64,000 nucleotides of DNA, from the NCBI GenBank assembly GCA_963457665.1, contig OY735211.1, forward strand, positions 34,379,231-34,443,230. The letters run 5' to 3'. Each line of letters starts with the position of its first letter. Position 1 is the stretch's first letter. The notes under the pieces are model-generated. The model was not told the DNA's origin and ran no database searches. It was given only the letters and a program-made list of their open reading frames with translations. Made by a program: the position numbers and the translations under genes. Origin of the DNA: Thysanoteuthis rhombus (lineage: Eukaryota > Mollusca > Cephalopoda > Oegopsida > Thysanoteuthidae). Positions 23,166 to 34,261 of the stretch are shown here, piece by piece.

Positions 23166-23789
23166 GTGATGACCATTTCTGATCTGAAATTCTGAATACA
23201 GAAAAAAACAAAAATGTACCATATTTTTTACTGCTTCTACTGTAATTTGTTGTCTTGTATACGTTTTGAATAAATTTGCTTCCTATTACATTTTTTATAA
23301 ATAGTTCTTGTTATTTTATTCTGTTCTGCTAACTGTAAGCACATTGCGTACTTTACATATACTTGAATATACCCATACATAAATCTGATAAAAAAAATAC
23401 TTAATGGGCAGGGCCTATTACCAGCTTTGCACATGTCTGGTTTCAGATCAACTTTACACAGGGTGGCCTGTTGATTCTATACCATACACATACTTATAGG
23501 GGCCTTCTCAAGTATAAGAAAAAAATGGGAGAGTTTTGGAAATGATACGACAAATTTGAATCTCATATGGCCTGAACATCAATCAGCATCTCTGTATCAT
23601 ATTTAGTCAAGAAGGATCAAAAAAAAAAAATGCAAATATAGAAAATCAAAATCAAATATCGCCCTTATGCTGGGTATGGCAAAGCCGTCCTTGCTTGGGT
23701 ATCACATATCCCTGGTTTCTTTCTTTGTTTCTGGCTAGACTTCGAAGTGCTTCAAGTTTGTGATATGTGAAAATTAACTTAGAGATGAC
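23166..23789. other. AT-rich spacer
   Basis: No recognisable feature. The richer patch at 23655-23760 has no coding block I know. Confidence 0.45.
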
Positions 23790-23925
23790 AAGCACCCAAA
23801 AAGGCATCACTCACTTTGCCTGCTATTTTACTCATTGCCAGGAAGGATTTTCTCAGTCGTAGTTTGAACTCGGTTTATCAATTCCATTTTCCATGCTGCT
23901 AACTGCTTAGACACAGGCACCTTCT
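23790..23925 (-). repeat. tRNA-derived SINE, copy 4
   Basis: Minus strand CCGAGTTCAAACTACG is a degenerate B-box, and CTAAGCAGTTAGCAGC an A-box-like start. Layout is as in copy 2 at 9.0 kb. Confidence 0.55.
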
Positions 23926-24059
23926 AGACATGAACAAAAAGTTATTAATGAAAATTAGGAAAATCACAAATTACTGTTATCCTGGATTTAAAAAAAAGAA
24001 TGAACTATGATTAATACTGTATTTTCGAGTTTGATTTTCATTATTTTTTTCATCTTATC

Positions 24060-24451
24060 ATCTCTGCCAATAATGTTGGAGAGGTATATGTATTCTGTTG
24101 CATCTTTTCATCTGTCTGTCCACAAAATATTTTCAAAAGTACTCGATAAATTTCAATGAAATTTTGTGGAAAGGTGAGTAATGGAGGTAAAGAATAGTCG
24201 ATTAAGTTTAGGGACAGATCCAGTAATTTCTTTTTTATTGAAACAATTACGTCCCCTCCGTAATAGTTATATGTCCATACCGCATAATAGCACCAAATGT
24301 TCATATCTATCCACATGATATCTCTAAAGGTTCTCAATGAATTTCAATGACACTTCATAGAAGGAGGGCTAATGGACCATAAAAGAAGTGATTAAATTTT
24401 AGGGTGGATCAATGCATAATTACTCCCCCTGACAATGGTGTTGGCAGAGAT
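24060..24451. mobile_element. Non-autonomous DNA transposon (MITE) with ~14 bp TIRs
   Basis: Left end ATCTCTGCCAATAATGTTGG, right end in reverse ATCTCTGCCAACACCATTGT. Inside are two related halves: AATTTCAATGAAATTTTGTGG against AATTTCAATGACACTTCATAG, and GGACAGATCCAGTAATT against GGTGGATCAATGCATAATT. No protein coding. The style (cleaved units asking for CTCRATGAATTTCAATGA) is common in invertebrate genomes. Confidence 0.6.
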
Positions 24452-24789
24452 ACATGCTCTCTGAATGCTCTCTTGTTGCTATTGTTTTTTTTTATTCCAT
24501 CTTTCCGGGCTGAATATCCTCTGATTGTTGAAGTAAATTGCATGAAGTGGGAATAAAGAAGTTGTTTCTGATTCAATCATGGAAGCCTGGCTAGATGGAG
24601 TACAAAGAAACTATCATATTGTCACCTCACTATTCCAGATCTTTACATCATATTGTTTGTTTTTGACCATTACACACTGAGTTTGGAACTAAGGATTTCA
24701 GATCACTGAAATCCTATAAAATCCGTAAGGATTTTGCAAAATCACTAGTTCTGCAGTCGTACTATATCAAAACATCTTTGTTATTAAAT

Positions 24790-24975
24790 GTTGATCAATC
24801 TTTTCTTCATTATTTTTGCTTTTTATCACACCTTTCAAAATTGAATGTCCTCTGAGCATAAAAATTAGCTGTATGATTTCAAAATGAAGAAGTAGCTTTC
24901 AACAAGACTTGAACTCGAATCCTATATCAGAAGAGTTTGTCTGTCATAACAGACACCTCAACTGATTCAACCAAA
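24790..24975 (-). repeat. tRNA-derived SINE, copy 5
   Basis: Minus strand GGTTGAATCAGTTGAGGTG is an excellent A-box region, and GATTCGAGTTCAAGTCTTG contains a good B-box. It shares the ATTCAACC/ATTCAGCC edge and the AACTTGTC-like centre with copy 1. Confidence 0.7.
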
Positions 24976-25410
24976 TAGCTGTGGCACCAGGCCAGGGCAA
25001 AGCAAGGCATTGCCGATGCTCCCAGTAGCCTTGCCCGAGCCTTGCTCTCAAAATCCAATCCTAACTCATATCATTATTTTTTATAGAAGAACTTTGCCTA
25101 TTCTCATGCTGAGCCCTGCCTGGATTGGTACAAAACACTGATGCTGCCACTGAAACCAAGAAAACCTGTGGCTAGATGGCACCCAAATCTACAATCATAT
25201 TATCACTTCCCACTCAAAATCTTTATGCTATATTGTTTTTGAAAGTAATTTAAGATTAATATTAGGTAGCAAAAAACAGAAGAGTATTTGAGTGGTACTT
25301 GACCTAGAAAGCTGTGATAAGAAAAAACAATAAGATGAGGAAAAAAAACTTGCTAAAAATTCATTATGAAAAAACTTCATTTCAGAATTCAAGTAATTAT
25401 TGATGGTTGG
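24976..25410. other. Mixed repeat remnants
   Basis: GC-richer stretch at 24980-25070 without coding blocks. 25160-25230 resembles 24585-24650 (GGCTAGATGG, ATCATATTRTCAC, TCTTTAYRYYATATTG), so it is an old direct duplication. 25335-25400 resembles the unit at 2552. Confidence 0.5.
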
Positions 25411-25508
25411 TTGACAATTTAGCATGGGACAACTGCGCACGATAACTGAGTGGGGACAATTTAGTGGATGACAATTGAGCATGGGTATAATAGAGCATGA
25501 GACAATTG
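25411..25508. repeat. 15-16 bp minisatellite
   Basis: About seven degenerate units of GACAATTGAGCATGGG, for example GACAATTTAGCATGG, GACAACTGCGCACGA, GACAATTGAGCATGGG, TATAATAGAGCATGA. The open frame on the minus strand here only translates the repetition. Confidence 0.75.
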
Positions 25509-25539
25509 ATCAAATCTCAAAGAAAATTGATAAAAAGCA

Positions 25540-25640
25540 TGCATCCATACCTATATGCACATATATGCTCATATAGACACATATGCACACATACACTTAC
25601 AGATACATACATACATGCACTTACATACATGCACATACAC
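25540..25640. repeat. CATA/CACA microsatellite
   Basis: Imperfect ACATAC/GCACAT repeats. The short minus frame rich in Met, Cys and Tyr is a by-product. Confidence 0.85.
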
Positions 25641-26744
25641 ATTAGAGCATTCCTATAAAAATCCTCTGTAAGCCGGAAAGGCGTAAGGCCACGAAGCAAT
25701 TACCATTAACTTATGTGGGAAAATTTTTTTAAGCATTTGTTGACAAAAAAATTGTGATGATGGTATGTTAAGCTGAGCTGTTGGAGGTTAGGTTGTTAGG
25801 AGGTACAGGAAACTGGGTGTTGGAGAGAGAGAGAAAGAGGGTGCACTCTGCCTCTATAATAGCATACTACAAAACAGATATTGAACCCTATTTTCACTTT
25901 ACGTGTTTTTCCTTAAAAGTGAAAAAATGGCATAAAACGAACTGAAGGAAATCGGGGTAAACATGTACTCCAATATGTCACATTGGTCAATTACCATATA
26001 TATTTATTCTGGAATTGATTTTTTTTGTCTTCTTTTGAGCTAGCTCTCACTTGCTTTTCCCATTATCAGCAGGTGCCTTAGGTAGCTATGGTCTGTATCA
26101 CAAGTGCAGCTTTTGTTCCGGTTATTAAAATCGTGATTAGTAAGTAATAACAGCAGGTGTATTCGATGTATATCAGCGCATGAGGTACTAAGCAGTCTTC
26201 CCCATGTCTCCTCTGCCCTCATCTTAAAACAACGAAGTGTCACTGCTGTGGGCAAGATGCAGGATTCTCTTTTTGTGAGATCCAAAATCCAATAAATCAA
26301 GGCTTGTGACTGATAAAAATAACCTCAAATAGAAGGGAAGAACTAGACCTGTCCTGAGGAACAGTGGGGGATATGTGTTACCAATGGTGACATTCACTAA
26401 ATTCTATAACTGTATGACAGTTTTAAAAAACGAATCTAGTGAATGCAGTGTAGATTAAATATTTATTACTGAGTTATAGATATAGATTCATATTTTGCTA
26501 ACTACTGCAAAAATTTTGATTTGAGCAAAATTTAGTTCCTAAATATGTCTTCCCTTATTCACATTGTTGGATACTAATATCCATTACTCATCATATTGTC
26601 AACAAAGAAACAATGATATATAAGTAGAAATCCGTAAAAATAGTACTTCTAAGACTAACAGATCACAGAAACAAAAAGGCCAGCATTTGGAAAATTGGGG
26701 AAATGAGTTTAGGTTCTTATTTCAAACCCTGTCTACTGTCAAGA
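25641..26744. other. Spacer with one old duplicated block
   Basis: No supported gene. The block at 26515-26575 (TTTGAGCAAAATTTAGTTCC, then TGTCTTCCCTTATT) recurs at 26890-26940 and so brackets the tRNA-like sequence. The minus frame at 26040-26300 has no motif I recognise. Confidence 0.5.
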
Positions 26745-26832
26745 GTCCCGGTGGTTCAATCAGGTTAGTGCAGACCTAGGCTATATAGGTGTTCCCATGA
26801 TAGTGGGTGTGGGTTCAAATCCCACTCAGGGA
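26745..26832 (+). ncRNA. tRNA-Leu-like sequence (pseudo-tRNA or SINE head)
   Basis: Folds like a class II tRNA. A-box-like GTGGTTCAATCAGGTTAGTGC is followed by an anticodon arm ACCTA, loop GGCTATA, TAGGT. The extra arm CCCA TGATAG TGGG resembles the long variable arm of Leu/Ser tRNAs. The T-arm GTGGG TTCAAAT CCCAC is perfect. The acceptor (GTCCCGG or TCCCGGT against TCAGGGA) has mismatches. The base before the would-be anticodon (CTA) is G, not the invariant U33, so a functional tRNA is unlikely. It is flanked by a direct repeat about 370 bp apart, which suggests a SINE. Confidence 0.55.
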
Positions 26833-27300
26833 TCACTTTTTGATTTTTTCGATCATCAATGTTGTTTTGTTCGCTTCTGTTAATATTTTGGTTTGAGCAA
26901 AATCTAGTTCCTGAAACTGTCTTTCCTTATTTGTATATACTAGTCTAAAAAATGACTGCTATATCAAACTGATATTCTGTCAGGTTCTCACTACCATTAG
27001 AAGGTTTCAACATGCGTGTCTTTGAGCATATTTTTTTCTAATTGTAGGTGTAATATATATAATTTTTTGATGGCACAATAAGAATTGTAATTACTTACAC
27101 ATAAACTGCAAAAATGAAATGTATTAGACTAAAGCATTTCAGAAGTCATTGAATGAAACATTTATATCAACATACTGATATACATATTCATCATCCTTTT
27201 TTTTCCTTTCATTTGTGGCTAAAAGGATCTTTTGAGTTACAAACAAAAAATAAACAGACAAATACATGTGGTGTATCGTATTTTTATAGTAAGATATATA

Positions 27301-27335
27301 TACTTGTGTGTGTGTGTGTGTATGTGTGTGAGTGA
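27301..27335. repeat. GT microsatellite
   Basis: (TG)n with one A interruption, then GAGTGAGTG. Confidence 0.92.
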
Positions 27336-27339
27336 GTGC

Positions 27340-27775
27340 TAATGCTGTTGAAAAAGGCCAGAATCCACTTCTCCCTATGTGCTGTCTCATCACAAGATAT
27401 AATAACAAAATGTCTCATCATCTGCTTGCCATGAAAGATTAGAGAAGGAAGAGCTATATTTTGGGAGTAATGCCTGTCCTGATTCCTGACCCCTGATAAT
27501 GGTTTTGTCAACATGAGCAATTCCTGGCACACTCCTTGACCCTTTTGTTTGATCTTGAACCATTGGAGGTTGGTTTTGATGGAGACTTTATAAAATTTCA
27601 TTGGTCAGCCTCTGACTTTTACCAGCGTCTTAGCATCTAATGCTTCTCCATGAGGATTTGTATCAAATGCAATCCAAGATTTCAATATCATGCAGCAAAA
27701 TGACAATTTTCTATTCACCAAACAAAAAGCTGTCAGAGTTTTGAAAGCAGTTTTTTAGGTTGGTCTGTATGCATT
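27340..27775 (-). pseudogene. Possible decayed coding segment, weakly PH-domain-like end
   Basis: On the minus strand two adjacent blocks share a frame, broken by a single TGA. The first reads LSFCCMILKSWIAFDTNPHG and DAKTLV. The second reads FYKVSIKTNLQWFKIKQKGQ, PSLIFHGKQMMRHFVIIS and DETAHREKWILAFFNSI before a CA repeat. Codon use is better than in shadow frames. The FVIIS ... REKWILAF pattern resembles the last strand and Trp-bearing helix of PH domains, but this is my impression and not a match I can prove. A possible donor (CTG, GTAAAA) lies just before the TGA, so an intron could hide the stop. Confidence 0.28.
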
Positions 27776-28863
27776 ATTTGTTTGGTAACCTTGGAGGAAG
27801 CTATCATGAATGAAACCACTTCTGCTCTATGAATCGTTCACCATAACCTTCTAGAGATGATAGTGAGGTTTTAGTTGATGTTTTGGCTTCTGATCCTCAC
27901 CCAGAAATTCTTTTGAGTTTTCACATTGGTACTATAATTACCTCCAAACTCTGCATATGTGCACGTGAGCACATGATTTGCAACATTGCACAAAGAAATT
28001 AATGTGCCTGAATTAATGTGGCAAAGAATGAGTTTCAATTCAACCACTTCCAGCAATTTCATAAAACTGCAAATTGATGGGTGTTATTATTATTATTTCG
28101 ACATCGCATCACATAAAAATAAAAAATACTTATTAATGTTTCATTCAATGAAACCACAAACTGAACAAAGAAGTTCAAAGTATAGAATAAAATCTTTACT
28201 AATGCAACCATAGTTGTCCTATATTAACACAAACTAGAACAGTTTTATTAGCCATGAGAGAAAGACTGCCAAAATTATCTTGAAACAATTTCAGGTTTAC
28301 ATTTGCACCTACACATAGGGCATAGAGGAAAAAAAAATTGTTGCAGAAAAAATCATTTGCACAACCTATTATTTTTGCTCATACTGATTACTAAAAATTA
28401 AAAAGAACATGGATTGATACAAAATCTTTTTTGCATCACAAATGCTGATACAATGCAGAATTGACCAGTTTCCTATCTTTGAACATGATAAATACAAGCC
28501 ATAGTCTGATTCTATAGGGCTTCATTCAGGACTAGATTAAGCTACTGCAGAGCCTGTGGAATACACATAAAAACAATTTTACTTGCAAGTAATCAATTTT
28601 TCCATTTGCTATACAGTCAAATAATATAACGAATATGTTAACATCTCAATAATAGCATTGCTTTTTTTTTGTTTTGATCTTCATGCAGTGGCCATGACTT
28701 CAGTTTCAAATACCTTTGTATTTATCTGTCTTATGTATATCACACAGTTACAATGCTTGCATTAATTACTGTGTTAAAATAATAACCCTTATCAAAGGCG
28801 ATAATTTGCTCAAACACCCAGTGGTTCATAAATGGGCCTGAAAGAGACTTTGTATCCTCCTAG
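27776..28863. other. Spacer
   Basis: No recognisable gene. A minus frame at 27871-28062 lies beside the decayed coding candidate and could belong to it, but carries no motif. Confidence 0.4.
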
Positions 28864-29590
28864 ATATGAGATATCAATTTAAATATATACATATATAATG
28901 AGATACAAATTACAATGTGCACATTTACAATAAGATATCAATTACAAAATGTATATATATAATGAAATGTCACTTACAAAATGTGCGTATATAATGATAT
29001 ATCAATTACAAAATGTATATCTAACCGTATATGCATTTTTTTTGTTTATTTGTTTGTTTGTTTGCACTCAAATGGGAAGATCTCATTGGTTGATCTAACT
29101 TCTTATTATGACATAACAGTAAAAATTACATCATAGATACTCTAAAGACTTTATGTCAGATCATCACACATTAAAACAGCTTGAGTTGATTTGAGATTTG
29201 GAAAAACTTAGAATTAGGATACCTTGATTATTAAAAATAAATTTCCTTATGAAACAGCTTTAGTCTCCTTAGTGCCGACCCATACATGATAAAACCCTGT
29301 CATTTCAGACGGGAATATTCTTGTTTATACATTGAAATGGCAATTACAAAATGAATATATATATTATGAGACATACATTTATGAAATATAGATACATAAT
29401 GAGATATCAGCTACAAAATGGAAATATGAGGTATAAATTACAAATTACATACTGAGATGTTGATTAAAAGATGTTGATATATAATGAGATATTCATTACA
29501 AAATGTAGATATGAGATACAAAATTACAAATTGCATACTGAAATATTGATTACAAAATGTTGGTGTATAATGAGATATTACGATGTGTTA
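28864..29590. repeat. Degenerate ~40 bp minisatellite in two blocks
   Basis: Units of the form ATATAATGAGATATCAATTA followed by CAAAATGT repeat at 28864-29035 and again at 29338-29590. The ~300 bp between them is different: it starts with TTTG repeats and ends GTCATTTCAGACGGGAATATT, and looks like an insertion. Confidence 0.75.
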
Positions 29591-30930
29591 TCATAAAAAA
29601 GTGGGGAAAATACTAAGCTTAAAGTGAAATAGGAAATTCCAATTCAAACAACTCAATATCAATCTATTGATCCGATAAATATATTCTTTCAGTTTGACTG
29701 AAATCAATTTAAAACCATTCAGTGTAATCAAATAATTTGAGAATATTGAATACTTCTTCAATCTATTTAAAAGTTAAATGAAGTTAACCTGGCCTATATT
29801 CAATTTCCCATTCCTTCAGCATCAATCTATTGAGCAGAAAAGCGCATCTGCCAAATTTAGTTCCAATTGATGTTAGTTCTGAGTGCCTTGTATATATGTG
29901 TGTGATTGTACGTACTTGATTTTCATCCTTCGTTACTTTGAAACTTGAAAATTTTGTGTATCACAATTTTTCTTCTTTTATCTAAAAATAAACCTGACAT
30001 TTCTGAAGTTATTTACGGTAAACAATTCAGTAGGGCAGAAAGTAGGTACAAAGTTTTGCTCTAGTCAAAAAAAGCTTCTTAACAAAGTAATATAAATGCA
30101 CCGAGTGACACACACAGGTCCTTACGAACACATACACATGCACACATACACATAAATGAATGCACGTGTTTTGCCAGATGCTAATATTCTTCATTCATTT
30201 TTATATTTAGTACAAAATCATTTTGATATATCCAGAATTTTCAAAGATATTTTTAAACAAGACATTACTTGAACCAGTTCTACTAAAAGTGTGGTATGCA
30301 AACCATTGACTCATTTTCACATTTTTAAGGATGTTCAAAGTATATATCCATAGATGACATTCTCGGCCACACTTGGGCATTATTTTATATTAATAGAGGA
30401 ACTATATCGAGCTCCTTTAATGTCTAAATGACGTGGCTTTGCTACATTAATCTCATAGACCTGAAAAATTTCTTATAGATATCTAACATTGATTTATATA
30501 TCATCTATTAAGAAAAGTTTCTTTGAAAAATACATTTGCTTCAGCTTTGATAAAATTATTAAGACAGCATGCTTTTTTGATTCCTTATGACCAAAGTATA
30601 ATTTACACTTTACTGATCATATACAGATAATGATTTGGCACAGATATGCTACCTATCCCTGACACATGGGGGAAAAATGATCCATAAGATCAGATAGTTA
30701 GAGTAATGCTGACTTGAACAAATATTTTTGAACAATATTTTTTAAATTCATATTTGATTCATATTCATTCACAATTTTTTCAAGTTTGTTTTCTAATTTT
30801 TTAAATTTTTTGATCACTTACGTACACACAAATATGCACACACATGTGCAAAGCACTCAGAATTAGTATCAATTGGAACTAGATGTGTAATTTTTTATTA
30901 TATGCATATAGATAGATGGATAGATAGATA
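29591..30930. other. AT-rich region without a supported gene
   Basis: Only short CA-rich patches (30110-30165, 30820-30850) and GATA units (30909-30925) are visible. Confidence 0.5.
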
Positions 30931-31335
30931 AACAGGTCTGGTTAGTCACTCAATAGAAACCATCATGTGACCAACATCTTTTGATAGTACGCTGTATTGG
31001 GGGTGATCAATTGATAATTGGAGGAAGTGGTGATCAGTGAACAAGTTATTTCTCACTCCTGGTGGTGGATCATCAAAACAGAACAATTTACCATAAACTT
31101 GCATCATAAATAGGACTGCCATTAAAAACCTGTCTGGTAAGTGATGGTTCAAGAACAAAAGGACTGTTTTTCGTAGGTATAGTAGAGAGTAAATACTTGA
31201 ATTTTCATCCTTCCAGCTCAACTGCTGTGGCCTTTAAGTACAACACACACGTAGCTAGCCAGCCAGCCTGCCTGCCAGAATAACTCGAAAACTGTAGAAA
31301 CTATGTTGACACATTTGGCTGACAATTTCTGATAG
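30931..31335 (+). repeat. Family A interspersed repeat, copy 5
   Basis: Starts AGGTCTGGTTAGTCACTCAA then TAGAAACCATCATGTGACC, nearly identical to copy 1. It contains GGGGTGATCAATTGA and a CAGCCAGCCTGCCTGCC run, and ends TGACAATTTCTGATAG. Confidence 0.8.
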
Positions 31336-31379
31336 ATAAAATGACAGATAAACACAGTTTTAGAAGGATAAATGGATTA

Positions 31380-31397
31380 TATATGTATGTATATATT

Positions 31398-31446
<49 letters not shown>
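31380..31446. repeat. TA then GA microsatellite
   Basis: (TA)n joined directly to (GA)n. Confidence 0.92.
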
Positions 31447-31448
<2 letters not shown>

Positions 31449-31604
31449 TGAAAATGAAAGAGAGAGCGATAGGATAATGTTTTAAAAAAATGTAAAATCA
31501 GGCAAAAAATGACTAAAAAAAGTTTTAAAAATATTGCTTGTTGCTTGTTGATTTTTTTCTTTTTCCAATGGTATTCCCTGTTTATAATCTGGACCAGGGA
31601 TGAT

Positions 31605-31775
31605 AGGGTTTGACTTTCTCTCTCCAGACAAGGTCAGCCATCCCAGAGTTTACTACAACTTTTTGTAATAGCCTTTTTATGTTCCTTGAGTCTGACTTTG
31701 AGAAGCCTGCTAGTTTCTGCTTTATATTTCTTCCCATATTTACAGGGAATATTATGAATACAGTTATTGGTCAGA
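31605..31775 (-). pseudogene. GIY-YIG endonuclease fragment of a second Penelope-like copy
   Basis: Minus-strand reading gives IHNIPCKYGKKYKAETSR, then LLKVRLKEHKKAITK, then, after a frame slip, NSGMADLVWREK. This matches the order IPC.CGK.Y.GET.R, K.RL.EHK and S.IADHVW of Penelope-like GIY-YIG endonucleases. The Arg of RLKEHK (the usual catalytic Arg position) is kept. The YIGET block has become YKAET, losing its Gly. The domain nicks DNA to prime reverse transcription. No RT block lies beside it, so only the C-terminal part remains, and it is a different copy from the one at the left edge. Confidence 0.75.
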
Positions 31776-32529
31776 CTCATATCTGGCGGTAGACAAACTC
31801 TGGTGATCAAGTTGCAAAGGATGTAGGAATATCAAAAGTTACCCAGATTTTTAAATGGCTACAGGCCCTTCGTGTCCATTCATTCTGCTATCTCCTTCAC
31901 ACATAGAATATGGATAATTGCAACAAACATGGGTAACCTTAGTGGTGTCTTTGGTGATTCCACTTCCAATTTGCTTCATGGTGAGGGAGAAGTAGCTAAT
32001 TTACCTGTTTTGAATAGTACACATAAAAAAAGCCATTGAATGGATCAACTAAAAAAGTTGTGTTAACAATAGTAATAACAAGAAAGAGTTCAATTGTTAG
32101 AAAAATTCTGTGAAAGCTCTTTGCATCATTAAGACAATATGAAATGAGGTAAAAAATTTGGTCATAATTTGTTGAAAAATATATAATGAATTCAATGTGA
32201 GACCTCTTTTATTCTCAATGTTTTTAAAATCTTTTACTGTTTTTTTTTTTTATAGTGCCATTTCTGTACTCATTAATTTTCAGACTATGCTACTCGCATT
32301 TCTACAGACATCTGACCTATCCTGGGTACATTAGGCATTGTTCTTGGAGACTACACACCAAGGACCATCGACACATTCTTTGTCTTCAAAATTTCATTGT
32401 TAATTTGACACTTCTCAAAAGAATGGAAGACATTTGCTCTCTGAATTCCATCACTGACCAACAAATATCAAATTCTGTACAAAATCAATAAATATCAAAT
32501 TCTGTGTGAAATTAGCACCTATTTTCAAC
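31776..32529. other. Spacer with a strong splice-acceptor-like site
   Basis: A long T run ending TTTTATAG at 32255 resembles a 3' splice site. The following 79-codon frame (to 32491) carries no motif, so no exon is called. Confidence 0.35.
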
Positions 32530-32830
32530 TTAGTTTGCATTTTTTTTTTCTTTTTTCTTTTTCTCCTTTTCATGCACTCTATCTTCTTTCTTCCTTTCTT
32601 TCTTCATTTAATTGTTTCTTCTTTCTTTATATCATTCTTTCTTCTTTCTTTTTTTTCCTTTTTTCATTGTGCTATTTCTTTTCTTCCTTATTTTCTTTGC
32701 TACTATTTGCTCCTGTCTTATCCTCTTTTTTCTTTCTTTATCTATTTTTCCCTTTTTCTCTCTTTCTGCTACATCATTTCTTTTCTCTTTTTGTTACTAT
32801 TTCCTTCTCTCTTTCTATGTTCTGATACCC
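32530..32830. repeat. Polypyrimidine (TTTC/TTCC) tract
   Basis: About 300 bp of T/C-rich low-complexity DNA. Overlapping Phe/Ser/Leu-rich frames of 96-164 codons are by-products. Confidence 0.9.
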
Positions 32831-33184
32831 TCTACTTCTTTGTTTGTCTATGTCTTCCTCTTATTAACAATACAAAAACAAAATGGAGGGGAAATAAGAC
32901 TCAACTTCAGCATTCATATCAACAGACATCATCAATTCAAAGAAAAAATCAGACGTTTTGTTTTCATTCCAACCAGAATTCCTCAAACAAAAATCGGTAA
33001 CCAGAGAACAATTCTGAAATCTTGGAGTAAACATTCTTGCTGTTTTCTTCACAAAATTATCAGTGGTTGTCGTCACCAGTATTTTGAAAACTGATTAAAA
33101 TCAGAAAGCCAATATTCTAGATGCAATAACAGCTTTTATATTTGAGCAAATTAGTTTGCTTTGTGGCAGAAAGATTTATGTTTA
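32831..33184. other. Spacer
   Basis: No recognisable feature. Confidence 0.4.
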
Positions 33185-33622
33185 CAGGTGCGGATCCAAG
33201 GGTGGGTTCAGACCCCCTCACCTGGCTAGAGCAAAGCATAATTGAAAAAGAATTTTGAATATCTGGATGAAGAAGTTTGTTAATAAAAAACTCAAATGGT
33301 TCCAAAGAATCATAAATTAACCATAAAAACAGAAATTTATTATTTTGTTTTTCATCAAATAGAAGTAAGAGATATCTTTCGTCTTATTCTGGATGAATTT
33401 CACAATTACTTCTTTTGTGTTAGATTTCTTTGATAATTTTTTTTACTCTATCCTTTTGTGAACTCTGTTGCTAGAGAGCTACAAATCAAATGTAAGTGAG
33501 AAATGCAGAACCACATATCCTTTATTTGTTTTTGATGTTTGAAATCTTGTTCATGAATTTATTTATGAAAATAAATCTTTTTATTCACATCACACCCAGC
33601 TCAAAATCCTGGATCCACTCCT
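33185..33622. mobile_element. MITE-like element, ~440 bp
   Basis: Left terminus CAGGTGCGGATCCAAGG and right terminus in reverse CAGGAGTGGATCCAGGA form a good 17 bp inverted pair. Next to the left end is a GTTCAGACCCCC run, as in many animal MITEs of this style. No transposase inside. Confidence 0.65.
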
Positions 33623-34261
33623 GATTTACTGGAGAAATATCTGCTTACCTTGGGTTGATTTAGCTATGATAAATTAAACTGGCAGTTTATTTGAACAGTA
33701 CAAATAGATTCTTTTATGGTCAAGATATGATATGTAAACCAGCATGAGACTTTCCTAGAATATTCTGTCATTAGGAAGTTGCCATACTTGAATCCATTGA
33801 AAAAAACTTCTGGAAACGCACCAATTAATACATTAAATAAGTACCATAATTTCCCATCTATAATCTGCACTTTTTTCTGAAAATTTTAAGTTAAAAATCT
33901 ATGTGTGTTTTATCAGCAGGAGCATGATCGCAGGACATTTTTCCAGCTCTACTCATTGGGTGTAGAAGGTCTGTTTGACTACCACCATTGCCCTGATAGT
34001 GATTGTTAATATAGAAAACTGTGAACATACTCACCAGATTGCGGTAGTGGCACTAATCTATGATGAAAATACTTATAATCTCATCTCAGGTAATCAAAAT
34101 GATAAGATTATAGAAATATAGGTTTGGTTTAGATTACCTTTTTTCATTCTGTTATGAAAATGAGTAAACACAAGCATTTTTTTTTCTATTGACACAAATG
34201 TCCATTCATTCATGAACACACTAATTCATCAACTTCTCCCTTCCTTACTATTTGCTTATAG
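33623..34261. other. Spacer
   Basis: No gene supported. The last 30 bases (CTTCTCCCTTCCTTACTATT then TGCTTATAG) form a credible polypyrimidine tract and acceptor for the exon candidate that follows. Confidence 0.4.

Noticed and set aside
31802..31870. Plus-strand peptide DQVAKDVGISKVTQIFKW resembling a helix-turn-helix
   Set aside because: It lies just upstream, on the opposite strand, of the GIY-YIG fragment's coding, and no transposase block follows. Chance similarity is more likely.
32255..32491. Exon after a very strong T-run acceptor
   Set aside because: The 79-codon frame has no motif and the other two frames stop quickly; the T-run alone is not enough in DNA this T-rich.
32506..33094. 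Overlapping Phe/Ser/Leu-rich frames up to 164 codons that look like membrane proteins
   Set aside because: They come from a polypyrimidine tract; three frames are open at once and none has a motif.
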